64,000 nt of DNA from the NCBI GenBank assembly GCA_964563855.1, contig CAZLYU010000003.1, positions 1 through 64,000 on the forward strand. Reading direction: 5' to 3'. The position numbers were made by a program, and so were the translations under genes. Below are positions 34,758 to 42,512 of this stretch, one piece after another. The DNA is from JAFGRR01 sp964563855. GTDB taxonomy: Bacteria; Planctomycetota; Phycisphaerae; UBA1845; Fen-1342. The notes beneath the pieces were generated by a model, which did no database searches, was not told the origin of the DNA, and worked only from the letters and a program-made list of their open reading frames with translations. Numbering within the stretch: position 1 is the stretch's first letter; every line of letters begins with the position of its first letter.

Positions 34758-34891
34758 CAAACGCCGCGGCGCGCCAGATCGCCTTGAGAGGCGCCGCTGC
34801 GCCGCTTGAAGCGACGTCACGTCAGGCGTTCGCCGCCGAACGGCCGAGCGCAACGCGCACTCCGCGCAAACGCTCGGCCAGGCTCGGTCGC

Positions 34892-35347
34892 TCAGCGGAA
34901 CACGGCCCCCGCTCGCGTCTCAACCCACAGCACCGACTCTTGTGCGAACGCATCCTTATACGCGTCAACGATCGCCGCGATGTGGGCCGCATACGCCATG
35001 CGCTCGTCCGCGGGGTAGAGGCAGATGAGCAGCAGCGCCGGTTCGCGAATCGACTGACCCGCATCGCCGGTATAGGCCCCCTCCGCCCGCAGCAGCGTAT
35101 ACCCGGGCAGCCGCGGCGCGATGTGCCGGCGTTCGAACGCCGCCAGCTCGGCCGCGCTCACTGTCCCGCCTTCCGGCTTCGACAGCCCAAAGTAAAGCTC
35201 AACGCGCTGCCAACCGTCACGCGGCGCCGCAGCCCGCTGCGTAACCTGCGGCGACTCATGACAGCCGAGCACGACCGCCAGCACCGCCACGAGCGCGGCC
35301 GCAGCGACGAAGCGACGCGACGTGCCTACGAACGCCCCCACGGTCAC
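34892..35347 (-). CDS. DUF3574 family lipoprotein
   Basis: GTG 35347 overlaps the gltX stop by four bases (GTGA) and gives 151 residues. The leader MTVGAFVGTSRRFVAAAALV continues to a lipobox (AVVLGC). The mature domain WQRVELYFGLSKPEGGTVSA, AAFERRHIAPRLPGYTLLRA and the tail SVLWVETRAGAVF match DUF3574, a small ferredoxin-like or barrel domain of unknown role. Many relatives in proteobacteria are also lipoproteins. Coupling to gltX is probably positional rather than functional. Confidence 0.8.
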   Translation of the reverse strand: MTVGAFVGTSRRFVAAAALVAVLAVVLGCHESPQVTQRAAAPRDGWQRVELYFGLSKPEGGTVSAAELAAFERRHIAPRLPGYTLLRAEGAYTGDAGQSIREPALLLICLYPADERMAYAAHIAAIVDAYKDAFAQESVLWVETRAGAVFR

Positions 35348-36990
35348 GACATCCGCGCCAACAGCCGATCCACACGCCGCAGCGTCTTCTCGCGCCCGGC
35401 GAGTTCCAGCGTCTCGAAGATCGCCGGGCTCACCGTTCCGCCGGTCAGCGCGATGCGGAGCGGCTGCGCGAGTTTGCCGAGGCCGCGGCTGGTTTCTTCG
35501 CCGTAGGTTTTCACGACAGTCTCCAACGCGGCCGCAGCCCACGCGTCGTCGCCAACCCCCGCCAAACGGTCGCGCAGCGCACGCAGCACCTGCAACCCAT
35601 CGGCGTCACCTTTCAGCAAGTGCTTCTTGATCGCCGCGTCGTCATAAACGAGCGCATCGTCGGCCACGAACAGCGCTCCCGCTTTCGCCTCGACATCGCG
35701 AAACGTGCGGAACCCCGCGCACAACTCCAGCACGCGCGCCAACGTCGCATCGTCGGCAACCTCCGCAAACGGCGACGCGGCCCCATTCACCGCAACGAAG
35801 TCTTGAAACGCCTCCAGCAACCGCTGCGGCGTCGCGTCGGCGGCCTGCGCCGTGTTGAACGCCAGCAGTTTCTCGCGGTCAAACTTCGCGTTCGTCTTGC
35901 CGACGCGGCCGACGTCGAACGCCTGCACCAGTTCATCGAGCGTGTACTTTTCGCGATCATCCCCCGCCGACCAGCCGAGCAGCGCGATGAAGTTGACGAT
36001 GGTCTCGGGCAGATAGCCGCTGACGCGAAAGTCGCGGATCTCGATCTCGGGCAGCGCGACGTTCAGGTGCGCCGCCAACCGCGCCAGCGGCTCCGCGCCG
36101 AGCGACGCATCACCCTTCCTCCACGTCTTCAACAACGCCGCATCGGCAACGCTCGCCGCCTGCATCACTGCATCGTCGCTCAGGCCGGCGTGTTTGACGG
36201 CGTCGCGCACGGCGCGGTCTTTCTCGCGTTTGCTCATCTTCGACCCCTGCATCGTGAAGATGATCGGCAGATGCGCGAACTTCGGCGTCTCGAAGCCCAG
36301 CGCCTGCTGCAGCGCGATGTGGTTGGCGGTGTTCAGCAGGTGTTCTTGACCGCGCAGCACGTGCGAGATGCGCATCAGGGCGTCGTCCACCACCACCGCG
36401 AAGTGATACGTCGGCCAGCCGTCGGCCTTTTGAATGACGAAGTCGCTCAGGTCGCTCGCCTGCACATTCACGTCGCCGAGAATCTCGTCGTGAATCACCG
36501 TGTCGGCTGCGGGCATCTTGAAGCGCACCACGACCGGCCGACCGGCTGCGCGGGCCTGCTCGGCTTCCGCGGGGGTCGGGAACCGCTCGGGTCGCGGATA
36601 GCGAAAGCCGCGGCCCGTCTGCTGCGCCGCCTTACGCATTGCGTCGAGCTCGTCGCGGGTCTCCATCGCGTAGTAGGCGAGGTCGGCGTCGAGCAGTTTC
36701 TGGCAGTGTTCGCGGTAGATGTCGAGCCGCTGGCTCTGGTGATAGGGCCCCGCGTCGCCGCCGACCTGCGGACCCTCGTCCCAGGTCAGACCGAGCCAGC
36801 GCAGGTCGTCGAGCAGCTTGTCGTCGGCGTGCGTGATGTTGCGGGTCTGGTCGGTGTCTTCGATGCGAATGATGAACCGCCCGGCGCTGCGCTTCGCGAG
36901 CAGATAATTGAACAGCGCTGTGCGGGCGCCGCCGACGTGGAGATAGCCGGTCGGCGAGGGGGCGAAACGGGTGCGAACGGGTTCACTCAT
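35344..36990 (-). CDS. gltX: Glutamyl-tRNA synthetase
   Basis: GltX charges tRNA-Glu. The class I HIGH-type motif is PSPTGYLHVGGARTALFNYL (from residue 11) and the KMSKR loop is at 251-255 (QGSKMSKREKD). IRIEDTDQTRN, DGWPTYHFAVVVDDALMRIS and VLRGQEHLLNTANHI are typical of bacterial discriminating/non-discriminating enzymes. At 548 residues it is longer than the common 470-500, the extra length being in the C-terminal anticodon-binding helical region. Whether it also makes Glu-tRNA-Gln cannot be decided here. Its stop overlaps the DUF3574 lipoprotein start. Confidence 0.96.
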   Translation of the reverse strand: MSEPVRTRFAPSPTGYLHVGGARTALFNYLLAKRSAGRFIIRIEDTDQTRNITHADDKLLDDLRWLGLTWDEGPQVGGDAGPYHQSQRLDIYREHCQKLLDADLAYYAMETRDELDAMRKAAQQTGRGFRYPRPERFPTPAEAEQARAAGRPVVVRFKMPAADTVIHDEILGDVNVQASDLSDFVIQKADGWPTYHFAVVVDDALMRISHVLRGQEHLLNTANHIALQQALGFETPKFAHLPIIFTMQGSKMSKREKDRAVRDAVKHAGLSDDAVMQAASVADAALLKTWRKGDASLGAEPLARLAAHLNVALPEIEIRDFRVSGYLPETIVNFIALLGWSAGDDREKYTLDELVQAFDVGRVGKTNAKFDREKLLAFNTAQAADATPQRLLEAFQDFVAVNGAASPFAEVADDATLARVLELCAGFRTFRDVEAKAGALFVADDALVYDDAAIKKHLLKGDADGLQVLRALRDRLAGVGDDAWAAAALETVVKTYGEETSRGLGKLAQPLRIALTGGTVSPAIFETLELAGREKTLRRVDRLLARMS

Positions 36991-37086
36991 GGCGCGGCCG
37001 ACTTTCGATGAGGGATAGGCGAATCAGCGACGTTGGCCGCGAGTGTAGCCACCGCGGCGCGGGTGTGCGAATCCGTTGCAAAGTGC

Positions 37087-37118
37087 TTGACACGCCGCGT
37101 TCGAAACGCGAACATATA
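37087..37118 (+). promoter_or_regulatory. Candidate promoter with internal palindrome (operator-like)
   Basis: TTGACA at 37087-37092 is followed by an AT-rich ACATATACC stretch (37112-37120) that may contain the -10; exact spacing is 19-20, longer than ideal. Between them lies CGCGTTCGAAACGCG (37096-37110), a palindrome with 6-bp arms and a 3-base centre, placed where a repressor could block RNA polymerase. The region lies in the 189-bp gap between divergent gltX and the NTF2-like gene. Confidence 0.4.
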
Positions 37119-37179
37119 CCGAACATGCGGCTGAGGGCCTCTAATATCGACGGTTGGGAACGCTCAGGGAGCCAGTGAG

Positions 37180-37554
37180 ATGTCGACCAAAGAAGTCGCT
37201 CAAAAACTCGTCGCGCTGTGTCGTGAAGGAAAGAACTTGGACGCGATCGACCAGCTCTACGCCTCAGATATTGTGTCGGTCGAGGCGGTGGAGGGCGGCG
37301 GCATGCCGCGCGAGATGCGCGGCATGGAAGCCGTGCGCGGGAAGAGTCAGTGGTGGCTCGACAATCACGAGGTACATGACTGCGAACTCCAAGGGCCGTT
37401 CTATCACGGCGATGACCAGTTTGCGGTCTACATGAAGGCCGATGTCACCTACAAGCCGGACAACAAGCGCATGCAAATCGACGAGATTGGCGTGTATACG
37501 GTGAAAGACGGCAAGGTCGCGCATGAAGCGTTTTACTACGACATGCCGCAGTAA
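37180..37554 (+). CDS. NTF2-like / SnoaL-like small protein
   Basis: This 124-residue cytosolic protein has no signal peptide and an AGGGAGCC-type purine stretch shortly before its ATG. The pattern STKEVAQKLVALCREGKNLD, then IDQLYASDIVSVEAVEGGGM, RGMEAVRGKSQWWLDNHEVH and IDEIGVYTVKDGKVAHEAFY fits the cone-shaped NTF2/SnoaL fold (helix, buried Trp and His, C-terminal beta sheet). The family includes isomerases, cyclases and stress-related ligand-binding proteins, so no reaction can be assigned. The strong promoter region with a palindrome upstream suggests regulated expression. Confidence 0.8.
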   Translation: MSTKEVAQKLVALCREGKNLDAIDQLYASDIVSVEAVEGGGMPREMRGMEAVRGKSQWWLDNHEVHDCELQGPFYHGDDQFAVYMKADVTYKPDNKRMQIDEIGVYTVKDGKVAHEAFYYDMPQ

Positions 37555-37612
37555 ACGGCCCGGGGACGCAGTGACAGGAAGGTGCGCGGGGCGCACGATG
37601 CCGGCGGATGGC

Positions 37613-37618
37613 TATACT
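37613..37618 (+). promoter_or_regulatory. Candidate -10 element for dut
   Basis: TATACT (5/6 match) lies 32 bases before ATG 37651, within the 9-mer CTATACTCG that also occurs upstream of pilB (51096-51104) at nearly the same distance. No convincing -35 was found. Confidence 0.3.
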
Positions 37619-37650
37619 CGCGGCAAAACTGTCGCGGAGATGCCACGTCT

Positions 37651-38118
37651 ATGTCTGCTGAAGCCCCGCTGAGCCGCTCACTGAAAATCAAACGCGATCC
37701 GGCGGCGGCCGACCTGCCGCTTCCGGCTTATCAGACCGCGTTCGCCGCGGGTCTCGACCTGCATGCCGCCTGCACGGAACCCATCACGGTTGCGCCGGGC
37801 GAAGTGAAACTGATTCCGACCGGACTCTATCTCGAGATTCCGGCGGGTTATGAGGGACAGGTTCGCGCTCGCAGCGGGCTGGCGCTGCGTCACGGGCTGA
37901 TGCTGCCAAACGCACCAGGCACCATCGACGCCGACTATCGCGGCGAGCTGAAGGTGATTGTGGGCAACTGCGCACGCGAGCCTTACACCATCGAGCGCGG
38001 ACAGCGCTTCGCGCAGCTCCTGATCGCGGCCGTGACGCATGTGAGCGTGGTCGAAGTCGAGACGCTCTCCGAGACGCCGCGCGGCGGAGGCGGGTTCGGA
38101 CATACGGGTCGCGCGTAG
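37651..38118 (+). CDS. dut: dUTP diphosphatase
   Basis: Dut hydrolyses dUTP to dUMP, keeping uracil out of DNA and feeding dTMP synthesis. From ATG 37651 it is 155 residues, normal for the trimeric class. All five family motifs are present: AAGLDLHA, ARSGLALRHGLMLPNAPGTI with the Asp in IDADYRGE, RGQRFAQLLI, and the C-terminal arm ETPRGGGGFGHTG that closes over the nucleotide. The His in GFGHTG replaces the commoner Ser, as in some bacterial enzymes. A longer in-frame extension to 37582 is not conserved and lacks a binding site. Confidence 0.96.
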   Translation: MSAEAPLSRSLKIKRDPAAADLPLPAYQTAFAAGLDLHAACTEPITVAPGEVKLIPTGLYLEIPAGYEGQVRARSGLALRHGLMLPNAPGTIDADYRGELKVIVGNCAREPYTIERGQRFAQLLIAAVTHVSVVEVETLSETPRGGGGFGHTGRA

Positions 38119-38176
38119 CCGCGTGTGCAACGCGATTGGTACGCGACAGGCGCAACGATTGTGGGAGGTGTGCCGC

Positions 38177-38992
38177 GTGGTGCGGCTGATGGTCTGCTCA
38201 AGCCTGGGGTTGTTGCTGCTGACCGGCTGTTGGCGGCCGGCTGCGCCCACGCCGGCCGAACTCGAGCGCGGCGCGGTATGGGTGTTTCCCGGCATCGAAG
38301 GGGACGTCGTCTGGCTGCGCGACGCGTACCGCGCGTTTCGCGATGCGGGCGTCAGCCGCGCGATCTACATCTTCGACTGGGAGCGCGCCACCGGCGGGCT
38401 CAGCAATCTGGTGGACTACCCCGGCAATCGCGCGCGAGCGGCAGCGACCGCCGAGCGCATTGCCGCCTATATGCGTCAACATCCGCAAGCGGTGGTCGAC
38501 TTTGTGGCTTACTCCGGCGGCGCGGGGATCGCGGTGTTTACGGCGGAGGCGCTGCCTGACGACGTTCGGATCCGCAACATCGTGATCGCACAGGGTGCGC
38601 TCAGCCCGTCTTACGATCTCGGCCCCGCGCTCGCGCGCATGAGCGGTCGCATGATCAATCACTATTGCGAGTCGGACTGGTGGGTTTTGGGGGCGGGCAC
38701 GACCGTCTGGGGCACGATGGATCGCAAGCACACCAGCGCCGCCGGCCGGGTCGGGTTTGACCCCAACGCGGCCCTGCCCGACTGGGCGACGAGCGACCGC
38801 TTGGTGCAGCAGCGCTGGGAGCTCGACGACCTCATGGACACCGGGCACGTGGGTGGTCACATCGGCATGCTCGGCTACGCGTGGAACAAGGCGCACGTCG
38901 CTCCGCATCTCGTGCTAAAGCCGCCGCACTCGCCCAATGTCCCGCTTCTCTCCCGGCGCAGCTCCGCGTTGCCGAGGTTGACGCGTCGGTAA
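38177..38992 (+). CDS. Alpha/beta-hydrolase-like lipoprotein
   Basis: The protein is 271 residues from GTG 38177, chosen for GGGAGG 8 bases upstream and because it directly precedes a lipoprotein leader (VCSSLGLLLLTGC). The mature part reads GAVWVFPGIEGDVVWLRDAY, then VDFVAYSGGAGIAVFTAEAL. Its Ser in Y-S-G-G-A-G is an alpha/beta-hydrolase nucleophile elbow, and DTGHVGGHIGMLGYAWN near the end offers a His. An Asp is probable between them (for example in NHYCESDWWVLG). It is likely a lipid-anchored esterase/hydrolase on the periplasmic face; the substrate is unknown. The last 30 residues are Pro/Ser/Arg-rich and look non-conserved. Confidence 0.7.
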   Translation: MVRLMVCSSLGLLLLTGCWRPAAPTPAELERGAVWVFPGIEGDVVWLRDAYRAFRDAGVSRAIYIFDWERATGGLSNLVDYPGNRARAAATAERIAAYMRQHPQAVVDFVAYSGGAGIAVFTAEALPDDVRIRNIVIAQGALSPSYDLGPALARMSGRMINHYCESDWWVLGAGTTVWGTMDRKHTSAAGRVGFDPNAALPDWATSDRLVQQRWELDDLMDTGHVGGHIGMLGYAWNKAHVAPHLVLKPPHSPNVPLLSRRSSALPRLTRR

Positions 38993-39079
38993 GCTTATTA
39001 GGCATGCGCACGAATTGGACCAGCCCGACCGCGCAGGCCCCGCCTGGCGGCACGCGAGCCCGCTAGCCGCGGCCCCGGC

Positions 39080-39108
39080 CTGAAACCGCTCAACATCCCC
39101 GTTACGAT
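39080..39108 (+). promoter_or_regulatory. Candidate promoter for the NlpC/P60 gene
   Basis: CTGAAA (39080-39085, 4/6 match to TTGACA), a 17-base spacer and TACGAT (39103-39108, 4/6 match to TATAAT) end 33 bases before the ATG at 39142. AGGAG follows at about 39131-39135. Confidence 0.35.
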
Positions 39109-39141
39109 CCTATCAATACCCCGTTCCTTCAGGAGTAACGC

Positions 39142-40821
39142 ATGGGTCGCAAAAACGTGGCGTGGCGGTTGGCCGCATGGGTTACGCTATTTAGTTGCAT
39201 GAGCACCATCGCAGCCGCAGAGACACTGCAAGAACAGGTCGAGCGCGCCATTGCGTCGGCACAGTTGCCGTGGGAGCCGGTCGAGGGTTCGCTGCGCGGG
39301 GTGCGCATTGCGGTCAACACACCGACCGCTGACGTGACCAATCCAACCCGCGCCGACGAACTCAACCGTTGGACGTGGCAATACGTGCGACACTTGCTGT
39401 CCGACGCCCGCGCGAGCCTGACGGATCGCGAAGCTGACGTGACGATTACGCTGAGATATGACCTATCTGAAGATGTATCGACAGCGGCGCCCGCGCAAGA
39501 CGACGCGATCCGGCAACAGATCAGCGGCGCGTTGCGGGGCGCCGAGACGCGCGGCGATGGGCTGGCGCCCGTCAGCACGGCGGATCGTGCAACCAAGTCA
39601 GCCACGGTCACGCTAGCGTACGCGGCTGCGGACCCGCGCGTGACGGATCGTCCGTGGGAGCTATACACCGCGAACGCGCGAGCGATCGTTGAAGCAATTA
39701 TCGCGTATGCCGCCGACACGGATCTGGTCGACACACGAGCGGTGCAGCGTGATCGGTATCGAGAAGCCCGGCGTGCGGCGCGGCGTTTGGTTCCCCAGGG
39801 CGAGTTATCGCGTGAACAGATCAGTTGGTTCTGCAACACCGTGCACCGCTTCATGGCGCCGCAGCAAACGCTGACCTACTTCGATGCCGACGTCGCGATC
39901 GAAGACGAAGTCGTCGTGCTCAGTGGAGCGACCAATCTTGACGAGATGCGTGGGGCGATCGTCGCCGCGCTCGACGAAGTCGGCGTGAGGCAGGTGCGCA
40001 ACGAGATGCGTGCTTTGCCGGATGTCTCGGCGCTGAACGGTCACCTGCTGGGCATTTGCGTCGCGCCGCGGGCGCTCACCTACAACGCGCCGCGCGATGG
40101 CGCCGGGTTGCAAAGCGAGCTGCTCTACGGCGAGCTGCTCTACCTGCTCGATCGCCAAGGCGCGTGGACACTGGTTCACGGCGCAGACGGATACTGGGGC
40201 TGGGTCGCGAGCGCGGCCGTCAGACCGATCGATGAAGCCGAGTTCGACGCGCGGCAACAAGCGAGTCAAGCGGTTCTGTTGAGCGACGTGCGGCGGGATG
40301 GGCGGTTGGCGCCGCGCGGTTCGGTGCTCCCGATTGTCAAACAGCCGGTGAGCACGGATCTCATCGTGCTCGATGCCTCGGGCGAGCCACTCGACGTTGA
40401 TCCCACCGCTGTCCAACTGCTCGATGTCGAGGACGACGCGCACGACCGGGTCCGTCGCGCGCTCGACCTGCTGCATACGCCGTATGTTTTTGGAGGTCGC
40501 TCGTCGCAGGGCCTGGATTGCAGCGGTCTGGTGGCGAATGTGAAGATCCGGTCGGAAGGCTGGCCGGCCCGCGATGCGTGGCAGCAGGCGCTTGCCGGCC
40601 GGCTGATCGCAACCAACTGGCGTCGCACGGGCGCTGTTCCCGGCGACCTGATCTTCTTCATCAACGACTCGGGCCGGGTGTATCACACGGGCGTGATGAT
40701 CTCGGAGACGCACTTCGTCCACGCCGCGCCGCCCGCGGTCCGCATTAACTCGTTCGTGCCCGGCGATCGGCTGTACGAGCGGCGTGCGGACGTGGACTTC
40801 TTCATGATCAAGCGGCCGTAG
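39142..40821 (+). CDS. Secreted NlpC/P60 cell-wall peptidase with SH3-like domain
   Basis: This is a 559-residue exported protein with a signal peptide ending near AAAETLQ. It has an AGGAG ribosome site. The N-terminal 240 residues are unrecognised, acidic and probably helical/beta. TYFDADVAIEDEVVVLSGAT near 247 resembles a BON-type domain. An SH3-like segment follows (LLYGELLYLLDRQGAWTLVH ... GYWGWVASAAVR). The C-terminal NlpC/P60 domain has the catalytic Cys460 in GLDCSGLV, His515 in RVYHTGVMI and His527 in THFVHAAPP, so the triad is intact. Such enzymes cut stem peptides in peptidoglycan (D,L- or L,D-endopeptidase). The domain order SH3 then NlpC resembles gamma-D-glutamyl-diamino-acid endopeptidases. 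Confidence 0.88.
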   Translation: MGRKNVAWRLAAWVTLFSCMSTIAAAETLQEQVERAIASAQLPWEPVEGSLRGVRIAVNTPTADVTNPTRADELNRWTWQYVRHLLSDARASLTDREADVTITLRYDLSEDVSTAAPAQDDAIRQQISGALRGAETRGDGLAPVSTADRATKSATVTLAYAAADPRVTDRPWELYTANARAIVEAIIAYAADTDLVDTRAVQRDRYREARRAARRLVPQGELSREQISWFCNTVHRFMAPQQTLTYFDADVAIEDEVVVLSGATNLDEMRGAIVAALDEVGVRQVRNEMRALPDVSALNGHLLGICVAPRALTYNAPRDGAGLQSELLYGELLYLLDRQGAWTLVHGADGYWGWVASAAVRPIDEAEFDARQQASQAVLLSDVRRDGRLAPRGSVLPIVKQPVSTDLIVLDASGEPLDVDPTAVQLLDVEDDAHDRVRRALDLLHTPYVFGGRSSQGLDCSGLVANVKIRSEGWPARDAWQQALAGRLIATNWRRTGAVPGDLIFFINDSGRVYHTGVMISETHFVHAAPPAVRINSFVPGDRLYERRADVDFFMIKRP

Positions 40822-40862
40822 CGGCCATTCGATCGGTTCACGCTCGCCTGCACAACACAAGA

Positions 40863-40899
40863 GAAGGCCGACGACTCCGCTTCGGAATCGCCGGCCTTC
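40863..40899. terminator. Hairpin between convergent genes, probable bidirectional terminator
   Basis: A 15-bp imperfect stem (13 of 15 paired) with a 7-base loop CGCTTCG forms from GAAGGCCGACGACTC and GAATCGCCGGCCTTC. On the minus strand it is followed by a T/G-rich run (TCTTGTGTTGTG). It lies between the stops of the NlpC/P60 gene (+) and the PEP-CTERM gene (-). Confidence 0.6.
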
Positions 40900-40929
40900 G
40901 GGATGTTGAAGCGTCAGCAATCGCTCGCG

Positions 40930-41553
40930 TTAGCGGCGACGGATCGCCAGCGGAGCGATGGCGAGCAGCAGCAGGCTGGCCGGCTCCGGAATGATGGTGC
41001 CGGTGACCGTAGCACTGGTGAGGTCCCAGCCGTCGCCAGCGCCGTTGACGTTCGCGTCGATCCCGACAGTCATGCTCGCGACGCCGGTGACGTCGACCAG
41101 CGTCGTCGCGTCGAGCGACGGGTTGCCGGTGCCGGTGTACGAGAAGAACGACTGCTTCGCGCCGCCGTCCAACGTGTAGTAGTAGTCGATGAACTCGGTC
41201 GGCGAGTTGTTGAACGGGTCGCTGCCGACGACGGTAGCCAGGAAGTCGATCGACACCTCGTTCCAACCGCTGACGTCGATCGCGTCGCTGATGAAGAAGT
41301 GGTCGCCGCCGAAGTCGCTCGAGATCAGCGAGTCGCCGTCGGTCTCGAAGAAGTTGCGGGTCGTGTCGCTCGACGGGACGCTGGGGTAGCCGATGACGAA
41401 GTTGGCGCCGGCCTGGGGGGACGGCTCGAGAACGTTGCCCGTGGTGGTGTGATCGATCTGCACGAACTGCGAGAAGTCGGCATCGTACAGGGTGGTCGCG
41501 CTGGCGCCGGCGACGGCGGCCAGAACCATGGCGCTGGCAATAACTCGGGTCAT
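40930..41553 (-). CDS. PEP-CTERM-type exported protein
   Basis: From ATG 41553 (AGGAG about 12 bases upstream) the product is 207 residues. It has a signal peptide (MTRVIASAMVLAAVAGASAT) and a beta-rich, Asp/Ser/Thr-rich body (FVIGYPSVPSSDTTRNFFET, DVSGWNEVSIDFLATVV). The C-terminus is IIPEPASLLLLAIAPLAIRR: a PEP motif, hydrophobic helix and Arg cluster. This is the sorting signal that exosortase/archaeosortase-type enzymes remove during secretion, often together with exopolysaccharide production. No exosortase gene is in the window. Function of the body is unknown; it resembles jelly-roll domains of predicted matrix proteins. The 295 bp upstream to the next gene hold no recognisable ORF. Confidence 0.85.
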   Translation of the reverse strand: MTRVIASAMVLAAVAGASATTLYDADFSQFVQIDHTTTGNVLEPSPQAGANFVIGYPSVPSSDTTRNFFETDGDSLISSDFGGDHFFISDAIDVSGWNEVSIDFLATVVGSDPFNNSPTEFIDYYYTLDGGAKQSFFSYTGTGNPSLDATTLVDVTGVASMTVGIDANVNGAGDGWDLTSATVTGTIIPEPASLLLLAIAPLAIRRR

Positions 41554-41848
41554 GAGACTGTCTCTCCTCTCAAGAAGCAAAATTGGGTGACTCTCCTGAG
41601 GCTGGGGACCATCGCCGGCGGCAATTGATTAGGGCCGCCAGCTCGCGATCTTTGCCTCCTCCAGCTCGGAGATTAGCGATGCTGGGAGGCATGAACGCCC
41701 ACCGAGCAGATTATTCACGGTATTTTCATAGTTTGCACATACTCACAGCGGCCCGCCGCGTGCGGACTGACCGAGATCGCGACGGCGTCCTCAACGCTCG
41801 GCGCGGCGGACGACGGGCCCAGCACCGCACGACCCCGCGCCCGCGTTC

Positions 41849-42442
41849 CTAACGCAGCTTGATCGCCGCGCCGGTGAACACAAAGTGATCGTTCTGCGAC
41901 GGGTTTCGGCCGCCGCGCCAGATACGACCGTGTGAGAGGTGCTTCAAGTGATAGCCACCGATCCAGCTCACGTCTTCGCTGAGATGCCACTCGAAGCCGA
42001 GGCCGGTGTCCTGCGTGAAGTTGGTGTGGGATCCCTCGTCTTCCGGAACGCTGCGCTCGCTGTAGGTCAACCCGCCGAGCGCTTCCGCGAAGAGCGCTAC
42101 CGGTCGTTCGAGCAGATCGAACTCCCAGAAGTAGTACCGCACGCCCACCTGAAACTCGCCGGCGTAGGTGTCGCCGTCGCTCTGGCGGTAGTTGCGATAG
42201 GGCGTGCCAGCGACGCGCAGACCAATGCGATCTTGCGCGAAATAGGTGTAGCCGATCGTAAAGCTGGCGTTCTCGCCATCGCCCTCCGCGTCTGGCCAGA
42301 GGTTCTCGGTGAAGAACGGCTGTCCGTAGGCGCCGGTCAACGTGAGCTGATGCTCGCCCTGACGGTGGACGCCGCCCGTGCAGCCGACGCCAAGCAGCAC
42401 GATCGACCCGAGCAGCAGGGCGGCTATTGGCTGTTGTTTCAC
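41849..42442 (-). CDS. PagL-like lipid A 3-O-deacylase / acyloxyacyl-hydrolase family lipoprotein-like protein
   Basis: From GTG 42442 (AAGGAG 8 bases upstream) this is 197 residues. The leader QQPIAALLLGSIVLLGVGC ends in a Cys at about 21, a weak lipobox. The rest alternates short amphipathic strands as in an 8-stranded outer-membrane barrel: ENASFTIGYTYFAQDRIGLR, GEFQVGVRYYFWEFDLLERP and ALFAEALGGLTYSERSVPED. Near the end, WIGGYHLKHLSHGRIWRGGR contains the His-Ser pair (H-L-S-H-G) at the place where PagL has its catalytic H-x-S-N. PagL removes an acyl chain from lipid A. The substitution of HG for NA makes activity uncertain. Confidence 0.65.
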   Translation of the reverse strand: MKQQPIAALLLGSIVLLGVGCTGGVHRQGEHQLTLTGAYGQPFFTENLWPDAEGDGENASFTIGYTYFAQDRIGLRVAGTPYRNYRQSDGDTYAGEFQVGVRYYFWEFDLLERPVALFAEALGGLTYSERSVPEDEGSHTNFTQDTGLGFEWHLSEDVSWIGGYHLKHLSHGRIWRGGRNPSQNDHFVFTGAAIKLR

Positions 42443-42512
42443 GACAGAATCTCCTTTCGCGGCGATCGTGCAACGCGCCAACTGTCAAGTCGTCATCTGA
42501 CGCCGTTCGCGA

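Noticed and set aside
35620..37011. 463-codon plus-strand frame opposite gltX
   Set aside because: Low-complexity Arg/Gln/Val-rich translation, antisense to an intact synthetase.
41554..41848. Possible gene in the 295-bp gap upstream of the PEP-CTERM gene
   Set aside because: No frame has a ribosome site and start with plausible composition; only short antisense frames are open.
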